Of a stretch of DNA of 64,000 nt, positions 25,501 to 33,996 are shown piece after piece (positions within the stretch are counted from its first letter, which is position 1; each line of letters opens with the position of its first letter). Source of the stretch: Mycolicibacterium hodleri (GTDB lineage: Bacteria; Actinomycetota; Actinomycetes; Mycobacteriales; Mycobacteriaceae); assembly GCF_025822245.1 (NCBI RefSeq), contig NZ_JACKTL010000067.1:62001-126000 (forward strand). The letters run 5' to 3'. Position numbers and translations under genes: made by a program. A model generated the notes under the pieces. It did no database searches, was not told where the DNA came from, and was given only the letters and a program-made list of their open reading frames with translations.

Positions 25501-25839
25501 CAGCCCGCCGCGGACATCCTCGGCGATCTGGTGAAGATCTACGACGCCGGCCGCCGTGAGCCGCTGCCCCTGCCCGTCAAGACGTCCTACGCGTGGGCGG
25601 CGGCCCGCCACGAGGGCGGCGACCCCGAGCGGGAGGCGTCGTTCAGGTGGAAGTCGGGCAACTATCCCGGTGAGGACCAGGATCCCGCCCAGGTCCGGGC
25701 CTGGGGGCAGAACACCTGGCTGTCCGCACTGATGCAGCCCCTGCGTCCCGGTGAAGAGGTCGACGGCGAGACGCACCGGCTCGGCGCCTACGCGGCCAGG
25801 CTCTGGCTGCCGATGCTGCGCGCGGAAGTGACCATCTGA
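22561..25839 (+). CDS. recC: RecC, exodeoxyribonuclease V gamma subunit
   Basis: 1092 residues, close to the mycobacterial RecC length. It opens MSLHLHRAERTDLLADGLGALL and carries the conserved VPARGVERWLSQRL, VHACHGQARQVDVLREVLL, DILVMCPDVEAYAPLI, VVCLVGLDDGTFPRQG and LADLVGFFKDPVKGFF segments of the family. RecC holds the heterotrimer together, has an inactive helicase fold and scans DNA for recombination signals. In mycobacteria RecBCD acts mainly in single-strand annealing, with AdnAB serving end resection for homologous recombination (known from M. smegmatis). The stop overlaps the recB ATG by one base. An in-frame extension to 22369 crosses the 6C-like element and is rejected. Confidence 0.97.
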   Translation: MSLHLHRAERTDLLADGLGALLSQPLDDPFATELVLVPARGVERWLSQRLSHVLGRGAGADGVCAGVEFRNPHSLIAEITGTTEHDPWSPDAMVWPLLQVVDESLDQPWCRTLATHLGHFATGEERELRQGRRYAVARRIAGLFASYARQRPQLLADWRDGTVDLDADLRWQPPLWQALVARVDADPPHVRHRETVARLRSSASDLPPRLSLFGHTRLPITEIELVDALATHHDVHLWLPHPSDDLWRALSGARGPVPRRDDTSHRAVHHPLLATLGRDLRELQLSLPTDLRTDEHLGGREHPDTLLGWLQSDIAANSVRAQGRTVTTADRSVQVHACHGQARQVDVLREVLLGLLADDPTLEPRDILVMCPDVEAYAPLINADFGLGDVLRGAHPAHQLRMRLADRSLVQTNPLLGVASQLLALAGSRVTASEVLNLAQSAPVRARFGFTDDNLEDITRWVRQANVRWGFDQEHRQPYGVDFVHNTWRFGVDRVLAGVAMSDDAHAWVGATLPLDDVGSNRVELAGQLAEFVDRLQRTVEALTGDHPLEHWLHALTEGIETTTRVDDADAWQTSQMQREFGRVLDDAGPRAHTVMRLPDVKALLERHLAGRPTRANFRTGTLTVCTMVPMRSVPHRVVCLVGLDDGTFPRQGVTDGDDVLARTPLTGERDTRSEDRQLLLDAIGAATEKLVVTYTGANANSGQPRPPAVPLAELLDALDATTPQPVRDRVVVHHPLQPFDIRNVVPGALVPGAPFTFDSTVLAAARASTSERREQPKFVSGPLPAQPHDDVGLADLVGFFKDPVKGFFRALEYTLPWDVDGVADEISVDIDALEQWAVGDRMLTDMLRGMSPDDARQAEWRRGTLPPGQLGWRKAGELREQATMLAATALAYRKPDADAYDVDVDLGSGRRLTGTVSPVFDDRLVSVTYSKLDGKHLLASWIPLLALYAQHPDRDWSAICIGRARRGTRPSERALAQPRQPAADILGDLVKIYDAGRREPLPLPVKTSYAWAAARHEGGDPEREASFRWKSGNYPGEDQDPAQVRAWGQNTWLSALMQPLRPGEEVDGETHRLGAYAARLWLPMLRAEVTI

Positions 25840-28800
25840 TGGACCGTTTCGACCTGCTGGGCGAGCTGCCCGCCGCCGCCTCCACCACCGTGCTCGAGGC
25901 CAGCGCGGGAACGGGCAAGACGTTCGCCCTCGCCGGGCTGGTGACGCGCTACGTCGCGGAGGGGGTGGCAACGCTCGACCAGATGCTGCTGATCACGTTC
26001 GGGCGGGCGGCCAGCCAGGAGCTCCGCGATCGCGTCCGCCGCCAGATCACCGATGCGGCAAAGGCATTCGACGACCCGTCGGCCGTCGGTCAGAACGAAC
26101 TGGTCACCCACCTGCTGACGGGCACCGAGCCCGAGCGCGCGGCCCGCAGACAGCGCCTGCGCGACGCGTTGGCCGACTTCGACGCCGCGACGATCGCCAC
26201 CACCCACCAGTTCTGCCAACTGGTGCTCAAGTCGCTGGGCGTCGCAGGTGACTCCGACTCCCGGGTGACGCTGGTGGAGAGCCTGACCGACCTGGTCACC
26301 GAGGTCGTCGACGACCTCTACCTGGCCCACTTCGGGCAGCAGCGCGACGACCCCGCGCTGAGCTACCCCGACGCGCTGAAGCTTGCGCGCGAAGTGGTGA
26401 ACGACCCGGCGACCGAGTTGCGCCCACTGGACCCGGCACCGGAATCCCGGGCCGCCGTGTGCGTCGCCTTCGCCAATCACGTTCTGGCCGAACTGGAGAC
26501 GCGCAAACGCCGCCAGGGCGTCCTTGGCTACGACGATCTGCTCACCCGCCTCGCGCAGGCCCTCGACGCCGAGGACTCCCCCGCGCGGCTCCGCATGCAC
26601 CGGCGGTGGCCCATCGTGATGGTCGACGAATTCCAGGACACCGACCCCGTGCAGTGGCAGGTGATCGACCGCGCCTTCAGCGGTCGGTCGACCGTCATCC
26701 TCATCGGTGATCCCAAGCAGGCGATCTACGCCTTCCGCGGCGGCGACATCGTGACCTATCTCAGTGCCGCCGAGACCGCCGGCGCCAAGAAGACCCTCGG
26801 CACCAACTGGCGCAGCGACAGTGCACTGGTCGACCGGTTGCAGGTGGTGTTGCGGGGCGCCGAACTCGGTGACCCCGCGATCGTCGTGCACGACGTCGAC
26901 GCCGCCAACCAGGGGTGCCGACTGGTCGGGGCGCCCAACGCCGAACCGTTCCGGCTGCGGGTGGTGCAACGAAGTACGTTCGGCCGCCGCGGAACTCAGA
27001 ACGTGTCGATCAACGACCTGCGTCAGCACATCGGCAGGGATCTCGCGAACGACATCGGCGCCCTGCTCGCCAGCGGCGCGACGTTCGACGGCCGGCCGGT
27101 CCAGGCCGGTGACGTCGCCATCATCGTCGAGACGCACAAGGATGCCCGGGTGTGCCAGCTCGCGCTGGGCCGGGCGGGGGTGCCGGCGGTGTACACCGGA
27201 GACTCGGACATCTTCGCCTCGCAAGCCGCCGACGACTGGCTGTCGCTGCTGGAGGCCTTCGACCAGCCGCACCGCGCCGGTGTGGTGCGCGCCGCGGCGG
27301 CGACGATGTTCTTCGGCAAGACCGCCGAAGACCTGGTCAGCGGCGGCGACGAGCTGACCGACGAGATCGCGGAGACGTTGCGGGAGTGGGCCGGACACGC
27401 TCGCGAGCGCGGGGTCGCGGCGATCTTCGAAGCCGCCCAACTGCGCGGCATGCTCGAGCGCGTGCTGTCCTGGCGTGACGGTGAACGGCACATGACCGAC
27501 CTGGCACACATGACACAGCTGCTGCAGGACGTCGCCCATCGCGAGCACCACTCGCTGCCCGCCCTGCGCGACTGGTTGCGCACCGAGCGCGACGACCGCG
27601 GCGGGACGGCCGAGCGCAACCGTCGGCTCGACAGCGACGCCGCGGCCGTGCAGATCATGACGGTGTGGGTGAGCAAGGGACTGCAGTATCCGATCGTGTA
27701 CCTGCCGTTCGCGTTCAACCGCTGGGTGCCGGAACGCGACCTGATCCTGTTCCACGACGGGCCCACCCGCTGCCTGCACATCGGCGGCAAGGAGAGCCCC
27801 GACTACCGCGAGGTCGAGCGGCTGGGCCGCGAGGAGGCCGCCGGTGACGACAGCCGGCTGACCTACGTCGCGATGACCCGGGCGCAGTCCCAGGTGGTCG
27901 CGTGGTGGGCACCCGCCAACGACGAGCCCAACGGCGGACTGTCGCGACTGCTGCGTGGCAGGCAGCCCGGTGAACCGGTGGTGCCCAACCGGTGCGTGCC
28001 CAGCAAGATCACCGACGACGACGCCCTCGCCCGACTGCGTCAGTGGGAGGCCGTCGGCGGACCGGTCCTCGAGGAGTCCGTCCTCGTGCCGGCACCGCGG
28101 CCGCCCGTCGACCCCACGCCGACGGGCCTGGACGCCAGGCACTTTCACCGGTCGATCGACACGACGTGGCGTCGCACGTCCTACTCCGGGTTGATCCGGG
28201 CCGCCGAGACGTCGGGCGTCAGCAGCGAGCCGGAGGTCGTCGCCCTCGACGACGAGGTCGGCGAGCTTCCGCTGCTGCAGCCGTCGACCGGACCCGCGCT
28301 GCCGTCGCCGATGGCCGACCTGCCCAAGGGCGCCACGTTCGGCACGCTGATGCACGCGGTGCTGGAGACCGCCGACCCGTTCGCCGCCGACTTGGCCGCC
28401 GAACTCGAGGCGCAGATCGTGGAGCACTCGGTGTGGTGGCCGGTGGACGTGCCCGCGGCCGACCTCGCGGCGGCGCTGGTGCCGATGCACGACACGCCAC
28501 TCGGCCCACTGGCCGCGCACCTGACGCTGCGTCAGATCGGCCTGCGAGACCGGTTGCGGGAGTTGGACTTCGAATTCCCGCTGGCCGGTGGTGACCTGCG
28601 CGCCACGGCGCCTCGGATCCACCTGCGCGACGTCGGCCGGTTGCTCGCCGAGCACCTCCCCGACGACGACCCGCTGGCGAGCTACGCCGACAGGCTGACC
28701 GGCGACGCCCTGGGCAACCAGACGCTGCGCGGGTACCTCAACGGGTCCGTCGACGCGGTGTTGCGCATCCCCTCGGGCGACGGCCACCGCTACGTGGTGG

Positions 28801-29138
28801 TCGACTACAAGTCGAACTGGTTGGGCGACGGCGACGGTGCGCTGACGTCGGCGGACTACGAACGCGCCCGCCTGGTCGAAGCGATGTTGCACTCCGACTA
28901 CCCGCTGCAGGCCCTGCTGTACAGCGTTGTGCTGCACCGCTTTCTGCGGTGGCGGCAGCCCGGGTACTCGCCCGACGTGCACCTGGGCGGCGTGCTGTAC
29001 CTGTTCGTACGCGGCATGTGCGGCGCGGACACCCCGGTCGCCGACGGCCATCCGGCGGGGGTGTTCGACTGGCAACCGCCCGCACCGCTCGTCGTCGCCC
29101 TGTCCGCCCTGCTCGACGCGGGGACGGTGGTCTCGTGA
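25839..29138 (+). CDS. recB: RecB, exodeoxyribonuclease V beta subunit
   Basis: 1099 residues with a UvrD/Rep-type 3'-5' helicase and C-terminal nuclease. Visible are the Walker A motif EASAGTGKTFAL (20-31), motif II VDEFQDTDPVQW, GDPKQAIYAFRGGD, TNWRSD, motif V/VI LTYVAMTRAQSQV, and the nuclease motif VVVDYKSNWLG near residue 985, whose aspartate-lysine pair is catalytic. It unwinds and cuts duplex DNA from ends with RecC and RecD. Its ATG overlaps the recC stop, and its own TGA overlaps the recD GTG, a fully coupled operon. Confidence 0.97.
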   Translation: MDRFDLLGELPAAASTTVLEASAGTGKTFALAGLVTRYVAEGVATLDQMLLITFGRAASQELRDRVRRQITDAAKAFDDPSAVGQNELVTHLLTGTEPERAARRQRLRDALADFDAATIATTHQFCQLVLKSLGVAGDSDSRVTLVESLTDLVTEVVDDLYLAHFGQQRDDPALSYPDALKLAREVVNDPATELRPLDPAPESRAAVCVAFANHVLAELETRKRRQGVLGYDDLLTRLAQALDAEDSPARLRMHRRWPIVMVDEFQDTDPVQWQVIDRAFSGRSTVILIGDPKQAIYAFRGGDIVTYLSAAETAGAKKTLGTNWRSDSALVDRLQVVLRGAELGDPAIVVHDVDAANQGCRLVGAPNAEPFRLRVVQRSTFGRRGTQNVSINDLRQHIGRDLANDIGALLASGATFDGRPVQAGDVAIIVETHKDARVCQLALGRAGVPAVYTGDSDIFASQAADDWLSLLEAFDQPHRAGVVRAAAATMFFGKTAEDLVSGGDELTDEIAETLREWAGHARERGVAAIFEAAQLRGMLERVLSWRDGERHMTDLAHMTQLLQDVAHREHHSLPALRDWLRTERDDRGGTAERNRRLDSDAAAVQIMTVWVSKGLQYPIVYLPFAFNRWVPERDLILFHDGPTRCLHIGGKESPDYREVERLGREEAAGDDSRLTYVAMTRAQSQVVAWWAPANDEPNGGLSRLLRGRQPGEPVVPNRCVPSKITDDDALARLRQWEAVGGPVLEESVLVPAPRPPVDPTPTGLDARHFHRSIDTTWRRTSYSGLIRAAETSGVSSEPEVVALDDEVGELPLLQPSTGPALPSPMADLPKGATFGTLMHAVLETADPFAADLAAELEAQIVEHSVWWPVDVPAADLAAALVPMHDTPLGPLAAHLTLRQIGLRDRLRELDFEFPLAGGDLRATAPRIHLRDVGRLLAEHLPDDDPLASYADRLTGDALGNQTLRGYLNGSVDAVLRIPSGDGHRYVVVDYKSNWLGDGDGALTSADYERARLVEAMLHSDYPLQALLYSVVLHRFLRWRQPGYSPDVHLGGVLYLFVRGMCGADTPVADGHPAGVFDWQPPAPLVVALSALLDAGTVVS

Positions 29139-30871
29139 CGTCGGTCGAACCGGTCGACACCGCGAGCTGGCGGCGCGCCGTCGGCGCCACCGGGCTGCTG
29201 GCGGTGTTCAACGAGGCCGCGGTGATCGACGCCGCCGACGTGCTGGTCGCGCAGCGGCTCAGCGCCTTGGCCAAGGAGGACGACGAGCGGGTGACGCTGG
29301 CCCTCGCCCTGGTGGTGCGCGGGCTGCGCGCCGGTTCGGTGTGCCTGGACCTGCGGTCGGTCGAATCCCAGGTCGACGTCGCCGACCTGCCCTGGCCGGC
29401 GGTCGACGGCTGGCTGGCGGCCGTGTGGGCCAGCCCGCTGCTGGAGGCGCCGCACGTCCTGCGGCGGCAGGAACACCTGCTCTACCTCGACCGGTATTGG
29501 CGGGAGGAGGTACAGGTCGCCGACGACCTACGGGCCATGGTGTCGCGGGGCGCGGGGGCGTCGACTGCCGACGTCGAACGCCTCTTCCCGGCCGGTTACG
29601 AGGAGCAGCGCGAGGCCGCCGAAATTGCTCTCTCCCAACGGGTCACGGTCCTCACCGGCGGTCCGGGCACCGGCAAGACGACCACGGTCGCGCGGCTGCT
29701 GGCTCTGTTCGCCGGGCAGGCCGCGTCGGGAGCGCGGTTGCGCATCGCCCTGGCCGCACCCACGGGGAAGGCGGCCGCCCGGCTTCAGCAGGCGGTCCGC
29801 GAGGAGATCGGCGTACTGGACCTGGTCGACCAGCGGAGGCTCTCCGGGCTGCAGGCCACCACGCTGCACCGCCTGCTGGGCAGCCGCCCCGACAGTTCGT
29901 CGCGCTTTCGCCACCACCGCGGCAACCGACTGCCGCACGACGTCATCGTGGTCGACGAGACGTCGATGGTGTCGCTGACCATGATGGCCCGGCTGCTGGA
30001 GGCCGTGCGCCCGCAGTCCCGGCTGCTGCTGGTCGGCGACCCGGATCAGTTGGCCTCCGTCGACGCCGGGGCCGTGCTGGCCGACCTGGTGGACGGGCTG
30101 GGCGCGGGCACGGGCTCGCCGGTGGTGGCCCTGCGCACGTCGCACCGCTTCGGTGAATCGATTGGCGCGTTGGCCTCGGCGATCCGCGACGGGGACGCCG
30201 ACACGGCGATCGCGGTGCTCGCGGCCGGCGGTGACCACGTCGAATGGATGGTCGACGACGATCCGGCCGTGGCCCTGCGCAAAGTGCTTCTGCCGCAAGC
30301 ACTTGCGTTGCGCCAGGCTGCGATCCTAGGCGACGCCCGGGCTGCGCTGGAGACACTCGACGAGCACCGCCTGCTGTGCGCGCATCGCCGCGGACCCCAC
30401 GGCGTACAGCACTGGAACCGTCAGGTCGAGCGGTGGCTCACCGAGTCGACGGGCGAACCGATCTGGTCGGACTGGTACGCGGGCCGCCCGGTGCTGGTGA
30501 CGGCCAACGACTACGGGCTGAGCCTCTACAACGGCGACACCGGGGTGACGGTGAACGGGCCGGACGGGCTGCGGGCCGCGATCGCCGGCGGCGGTGAACC
30601 GCGGGCGTTTGCCACCAGCCGGCTGCCCGACCTGGAGACCATGTACGCCATGACGATCCACAAGAGCCAGGGCTCACAGGCCGCGGAGGTAACGGTGCTG
30701 ATGCCGCCCGTCGACTCACGCCTGTTGACCCGTGAGCTGTTCTACACGGCGGTGACCCGAGCCAAGTCGAAGGTGCGGGTGGTGGGATCCGCCGACGAGG
30801 TGCGGGCGGCGATCGAGAAGAGGGCGGTCCGGGCGACGGGACTGGCTCTGCGGCTGCGGGATTCCCCCTAG
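29135..30871 (+). CDS. recD: RecD, exodeoxyribonuclease V alpha subunit
   Basis: 578 residues from the GTG at 29135, which overlaps the recB TGA as GTGA. It is an SF1B 5'-3' helicase: Walker A GGPGTGKTTT (175-184), motif II VVDETSMVS, motif III LVGDPDQLASVDAGAVL, and MTIHKSQGSQ and FYTAVTRAKSKV at the C-terminus. It supplies the second motor of RecBCD. An upstream in-frame ATG at 28949 lies deep inside recB and is rejected. The gene ends four bases into the convergent monooxygenase gene. Confidence 0.96.
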   Translation: MTSVEPVDTASWRRAVGATGLLAVFNEAAVIDAADVLVAQRLSALAKEDDERVTLALALVVRGLRAGSVCLDLRSVESQVDVADLPWPAVDGWLAAVWASPLLEAPHVLRRQEHLLYLDRYWREEVQVADDLRAMVSRGAGASTADVERLFPAGYEEQREAAEIALSQRVTVLTGGPGTGKTTTVARLLALFAGQAASGARLRIALAAPTGKAAARLQQAVREEIGVLDLVDQRRLSGLQATTLHRLLGSRPDSSSRFRHHRGNRLPHDVIVVDETSMVSLTMMARLLEAVRPQSRLLLVGDPDQLASVDAGAVLADLVDGLGAGTGSPVVALRTSHRFGESIGALASAIRDGDADTAIAVLAAGGDHVEWMVDDDPAVALRKVLLPQALALRQAAILGDARAALETLDEHRLLCAHRRGPHGVQHWNRQVERWLTESTGEPIWSDWYAGRPVLVTANDYGLSLYNGDTGVTVNGPDGLRAAIAGGGEPRAFATSRLPDLETMYAMTIHKSQGSQAAEVTVLMPPVDSRLLTRELFYTAVTRAKSKVRVVGSADEVRAAIEKRAVRATGLALRLRDSP

Positions 30872-32097
30872 ACGCCCGACGTGCTCGCGACCCGAAGGTC
30901 GTATTCGGCCAGCGACAGGTCGGTGGCGGCCGTCCGCAGCGACGTCTGCAGCAGGTGCGCGAGCCCCAGTCGCTGCAGCCACGGCACCGTCACCAGCTTG
31001 GCGTTGCGGCGAAGCAGCTGGCCGGGCGTCCGCGAGATCACCGACGAGTCGGTCCGCAGCGCCAGGTTCTGGTTCTTCTCCACGTAGGCGCGCAGTCGAC
31101 GTTCGTAGGCCGCGAACGCCGCGTCCGGATGGTCGCTTCGGACGAGTTCACTTGCCAGCACGTAGGCGCCGGCGATCGCGATGCTGGTGCCCTGCCCGGA
31201 CAGGAACGCGGGCGCGTAGGCGGCGTCGCCGACCAGGGCGACTCGACCCGAACTCCAGGTGTCCATCCGGACCTGGCTGACCGTGTCGAAGTAGAGGTCC
31301 TCGGCGCCGGTCAACGTGTCGAGGACGTCGCCGGTGCGCCAACGGTCTTCGGCGAAGGCGCCGCGCACGGCGCCGAGGATCGCGCCGGTGTCGTGCCGGT
31401 CCACCGTGCCGGGCGCCGGGTGGACGAACGCCATGAAGGCCCGCGCCGGACTGCCGTCGGCCGGTCGCTCGACCATCGCGGTGCGGCCGACGTGCGAGTA
31501 CATGAAACCCGTTCCGGGCGCGAACATGTCGCCCGGCAGGTCCCAGATCGCCGCGTACGGTCCCAGGTGCCGGACGAACTGGGACTCGTCGCCGAAGGCG
31601 AGGCGACGGACGTTCGAGTGGATGCCGTCGGCGCCGACGACCACGTCGACGGTCTGAGGCGAGCCGTGCCGGAAGGTGACGTCGACCCCGCGGTCGGTCT
31701 GCGTCAAGGTCTCGATCGAATCGCCGAAGACGTAGGTCACCCGGTCGCTCGTCGCGGCGAAGAGCACCTCGCTCAGCGCGCCGCGGGTGATCTCCACGTC
31801 GCCGGCCTCGGAGCTGTTGAGCAGCCTGCCGAAGTCCAGGGTGCAGAGTCGGCGGCCGCCGGGAGTGAGCAGCTGGACCGGTACGTGGCGGTAGCTCCGC
31901 TCGACGATCTGCCGGTGTTGACCCATCCGGCGGATCACGTCGACCGCCGTGCCGCGGACGTCCACCGGGTAGCCGCTGGTGCGGAGGCGCTCGGCGCGCT
32001 CGACGAGCGTGACGTCCCACCCGGCGTCGGCCAGCCAGTAGGCGAGTACGGGTCCGGCGATGCTCACGCCGGAGATGAGGGCGCTGCGTCTGGTCAT
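30868..32097 (-). CDS. FAD-dependent monooxygenase (PHBH/TetX class)
   Basis: 409 residues. ALISGVSIAGPVLAYWLADAGWDVTLVERA contains the GxGxxG-type dinucleotide motif (10-15) with serine substitutions, VVGADGIHSNVR is the conserved DG motif, and VALVGDAAYAPAFLSGQGTSIAI is the second FAD-binding GD motif. The class hydroxylates aromatic or polyketide-like substrates, including rifamycin or tetracycline inactivation; the real substrate is unknown. GGAGG lies six bases before the ATG. It is divergent from a TetR-family gene that probably represses it. Confidence 0.88.
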   Translation of the reverse strand: MTRRSALISGVSIAGPVLAYWLADAGWDVTLVERAERLRTSGYPVDVRGTAVDVIRRMGQHRQIVERSYRHVPVQLLTPGGRRLCTLDFGRLLNSSEAGDVEITRGALSEVLFAATSDRVTYVFGDSIETLTQTDRGVDVTFRHGSPQTVDVVVGADGIHSNVRRLAFGDESQFVRHLGPYAAIWDLPGDMFAPGTGFMYSHVGRTAMVERPADGSPARAFMAFVHPAPGTVDRHDTGAILGAVRGAFAEDRWRTGDVLDTLTGAEDLYFDTVSQVRMDTWSSGRVALVGDAAYAPAFLSGQGTSIAIAGAYVLASELVRSDHPDAAFAAYERRLRAYVEKNQNLALRTDSSVISRTPGQLLRRNAKLVTVPWLQRLGLAHLLQTSLRTAATDLSLAEYDLRVASTSGV

Positions 32098-32155
32098 GGA
32101 ATTCCTCCGAGCTTTAGCTACATGAGTGTTGCTTATCGACGCTACTGTGCAGGGA

Positions 32156-32161
32156 TAAGAT
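32156..32161 (+). promoter_or_regulatory. -10 box (TAAGAT) for the TetR gene at 32168, leaderless
   Basis: The hexamer ends six bases before the ATG. It partly overlaps GATAAG, the right arm of a short inverted repeat CTTATC/GATAAG in the 70-bp divergent region, which could be the regulator's operator. Confidence 0.45.
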
Positions 32162-32167
32162 ACGCAA

Positions 32168-32764
32168 ATGTCCTCTAAGGCGCAGGGGCTGCGCAGACGC
32201 GGAGCCGCCCTGGAAATCGCGATCCTGGACGCGGGGTGGGATCAGCTCCTCGACGGCGGCTACGAGCGATTCACCATCGAGTCGGTGGCCGAGCGTTCGT
32301 CGTCGGCCCGCTCGGTGCTGTACCGGCGGTGGCCGTCGCGACTGGACCTGCTGAAGGCCGTGATCCACCACCGCGGTGAGATCGACTCGATTCCCACCCC
32401 GGACACCGGCACGCTGCGCGGCGACGTGCTGGCCACCCTCACCGAGTTCAACGAACGACGGTCGCGCATCATCGGATTGATCGCGGCGCGACTCGGGGCG
32501 TTCTACGACGAAGCGGGCGGATCGCCACGCGAGATCCGCGCGTGGTTCGTCCCGGACGGGCCGTCGGTGATGGACACCGTGCTCGAGCGCGCCGTCGCCC
32601 GCGGCGAGATCGCCACGATGCCGCCCCCTCGCATCGTCGTGCTGCCGGTGGACCTGCTGCGGCACGAACTGTTCATGACGATGACGGCGGCGACGCCGGA
32701 GACCATCGTGGAGATCGTCGACGTCGTGTTTCTACCGCTGGCAAGGCAATTCGGCACGACCTGA
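32168..32764 (+). CDS. TetR/AcrR-family transcriptional regulator
   Basis: 198 residues. An N-terminal helix-turn-helix is seen in GYERFTIESVAERSSSARSVLYRRWPSRLDLLKAVI (about 32-67), including the typical SVLYRRWPS recognition helix. The C-terminal ligand domain is unspecific. Its place, divergent from the FAD monooxygenase with 70 bp between start codons, is the usual repressor-target arrangement, so it probably controls that gene and itself. Confidence 0.88.
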   Translation: MSSKAQGLRRRGAALEIAILDAGWDQLLDGGYERFTIESVAERSSSARSVLYRRWPSRLDLLKAVIHHRGEIDSIPTPDTGTLRGDVLATLTEFNERRSRIIGLIAARLGAFYDEAGGSPREIRAWFVPDGPSVMDTVLERAVARGEIATMPPPRIVVLPVDLLRHELFMTMTAATPETIVEIVDVVFLPLARQFGTT

Positions 32765-32790
32765 CAATTGGCCGCGCGCACCCCGGTGAC

Positions 32791-33084
32791 CTACCGAGGC
32801 GGTCGATGGTCGGCCAGCCAGCGCTCCTCCACGCGCTTGACGCGATGATGCTCCAACGTGATCAGAACGGCGCCGGCGGTGACCAAGGCCCCGGCGATGA
32901 AGCCAAGGGGCAGTTGCCAATCCGGCCGGTTGTACGCCGTCGCCGCCAGGAACCCGGCGATAGTGGCGGTGCCGAGCATGATCAGGATCAGACCGGGCAA
33001 CCACAGGGTGTCGATGAACGACTCACCGGCATGCGGTTGGGTGGTACGGGCGTGGTCGACGGGATCTCGATAGGCACCCTTCAT
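32791..33084 (-). CDS. UsfY-like small membrane protein
   Basis: 97 residues. The N-terminus YRDPVDHARTTQPHAGESFIDTLWLPG resembles mycobacterial UsfY, the small stress-associated protein encoded upstream of sigF (similarity recalled, not searched). Two transmembrane helices follow (about 28-48 and 55-77), then a charged tail EHHRVKRVEERW. The ATG at 33084 is chosen because AAAGGAG lies six bases upstream; the ATG at 33090 directly abuts that site. No sigF neighbours are present here. Stress-linked expression is plausible but not shown. Confidence 0.65.
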   Translation of the reverse strand: MKGAYRDPVDHARTTQPHAGESFIDTLWLPGLILIMLGTATIAGFLAATAYNRPDWQLPLGFIAGALVTAGAVLITLEHHRVKRVEERWLADHRPPR

Positions 33085-33086
33085 CT

Positions 33087-33109
33087 GCATCTCCTTTCAG
33101 GAGAGATGC
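33087..33109 (-). promoter_or_regulatory. Hairpin sequestering the ribosome-binding site of the UsfY-like gene
   Basis: On the minus strand GCATCTCTCC, loop TGAAA, GGAGATGC. The 3' arm contains the GGAG used by the ATG at 33084, so folding would hide the ribosome-binding site. There is a two-base bulge in the 5' arm. Confidence 0.4.
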
Positions 33110-33148
33110 TCCGATCGTACGCCGTTTGTGAGCCAGGTCACAGTGCGG

Positions 33149-33604
33149 TCAGGGCCGAACCGGGTGGCGGCTGAGAAAAGACACCCGGTTGAACGCGTTG
33201 ATGGCAGTCGCCACCCAAATGACGGCCGACAGCTCGTCGTCGGTGAGAACCTCTTGGGCGCGGGCATATTCACGTTCGGCGGTGTCGTGGTCGGGCAACG
33301 TCGTGGTGATCTCGGCCAGCCGCAGGGCGGCCCGCTCGCGGTCGTCGAACAACTCGGTGTCACGCCACACCGACAGGCAGGCGAGCTGCTTGTCGGTGAC
33401 CCCGGCCGCGGCGGCACGGGCGTGGTGCACCTCCAGACAGGACGGGCAGCCGTTGAGCTGGGAGACGCGGACGTTGACCAATTCGGTCAGGCTGCGCGAC
33501 AGTCCCACCTCTCGCGCGGCCTTCGTGACGGCGGTCGCGACGGTCACCATCGCGTGGTAGGCGTCGGGCGTCTGCTCGTCGACGTGTACGTGTCTCGGGT
33601 CCAT
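33149..33604 (-). CDS. Carboxymuconolactone decarboxylase/AhpD-family protein
   Basis: 151 residues. LNGCPSCLEVHHARA holds the C-x2-C-x3-H redox motif of AhpD-like peroxidase partners, embedded in an all-helical CMD domain (about 15-110). Such proteins act as alkylhydroperoxidase-like thiol reductants or as true decarboxylases; the intact CxxC-H supports the redox role. The C-terminus (DELSAVIWVATAINAFNRV) completes the fold. It is alone on its strand between the UsfY-like gene and a divergent acetyltransferase-like gene. Confidence 0.85.
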   Translation of the reverse strand: MDPRHVHVDEQTPDAYHAMVTVATAVTKAAREVGLSRSLTELVNVRVSQLNGCPSCLEVHHARAAAAGVTDKQLACLSVWRDTELFDDRERAALRLAEITTTLPDHDTAEREYARAQEVLTDDELSAVIWVATAINAFNRVSFLSRHPVRP

Positions 33605-33663
33605 CGCGCGCCTGTCGTCGGGAAGCTAGGGTCGGGTCGATCGTACGGAGCCAAGGGGGCGCG

Positions 33664-33996
33664 ATGAGTGACCTGACGGACAACACCGGCGCACCGGTCG
33701 TGATCGCCCGTACGGGAGACACGTTCACGGTGGCGGTCGAGGGGCGGCCGGTGGGCCTCACGCGCTTCGTGGAACGCGACGACGACCGGGTGTTCGTGCA
33801 CACCGAGGTCGAGCCGGCCTTTGGCGGCCGCGGCCTCGCCACGGTGCTGATCGCCCACGCACTCGCCGCGACCCGGGCCGACGGACGGCGCATCGTCGCA
33901 CTGTGTCCGATGGTCGCCGCCTATCTGAAGAAGCACCACGACTTCGACGACGTCGTCGACCGCCCGACGCGCGAGATCATCGACTCACTGCGGTAG
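33664..33996 (+). CDS. Small GNAT-like N-acetyltransferase (YjdJ/CG-type)
   Basis: 110 residues, the length of the minimal GCN5-related acetyltransferases of the Acetyltransf_CG type. FVHTEVEPAFGGRGLATVLIAHALAATRADGRRIVALCPMVAAYLKKHHDF contains the acetyl-CoA P-loop region (FGGRGLA) and the PMVAAYLKKHHDF end characteristic of this group. The acceptor is unknown. AAGGGGG lies upstream of the ATG. Its last 20 bases overlap the convergent flavoprotein gene. Confidence 0.85.
   Translation: MSDLTDNTGAPVVIARTGDTFTVAVEGRPVGLTRFVERDDDRVFVHTEVEPAFGGRGLATVLIAHALAATRADGRRIVALCPMVAAYLKKHHDFDDVVDRPTREIIDSLR

Noticed and set aside
25788..29075. Very long open frame antisense to recB
   Set aside because: It is the high-G+C antisense shadow of recB; its translation is rich in Arg, Gly, Val and His with no domain logic.
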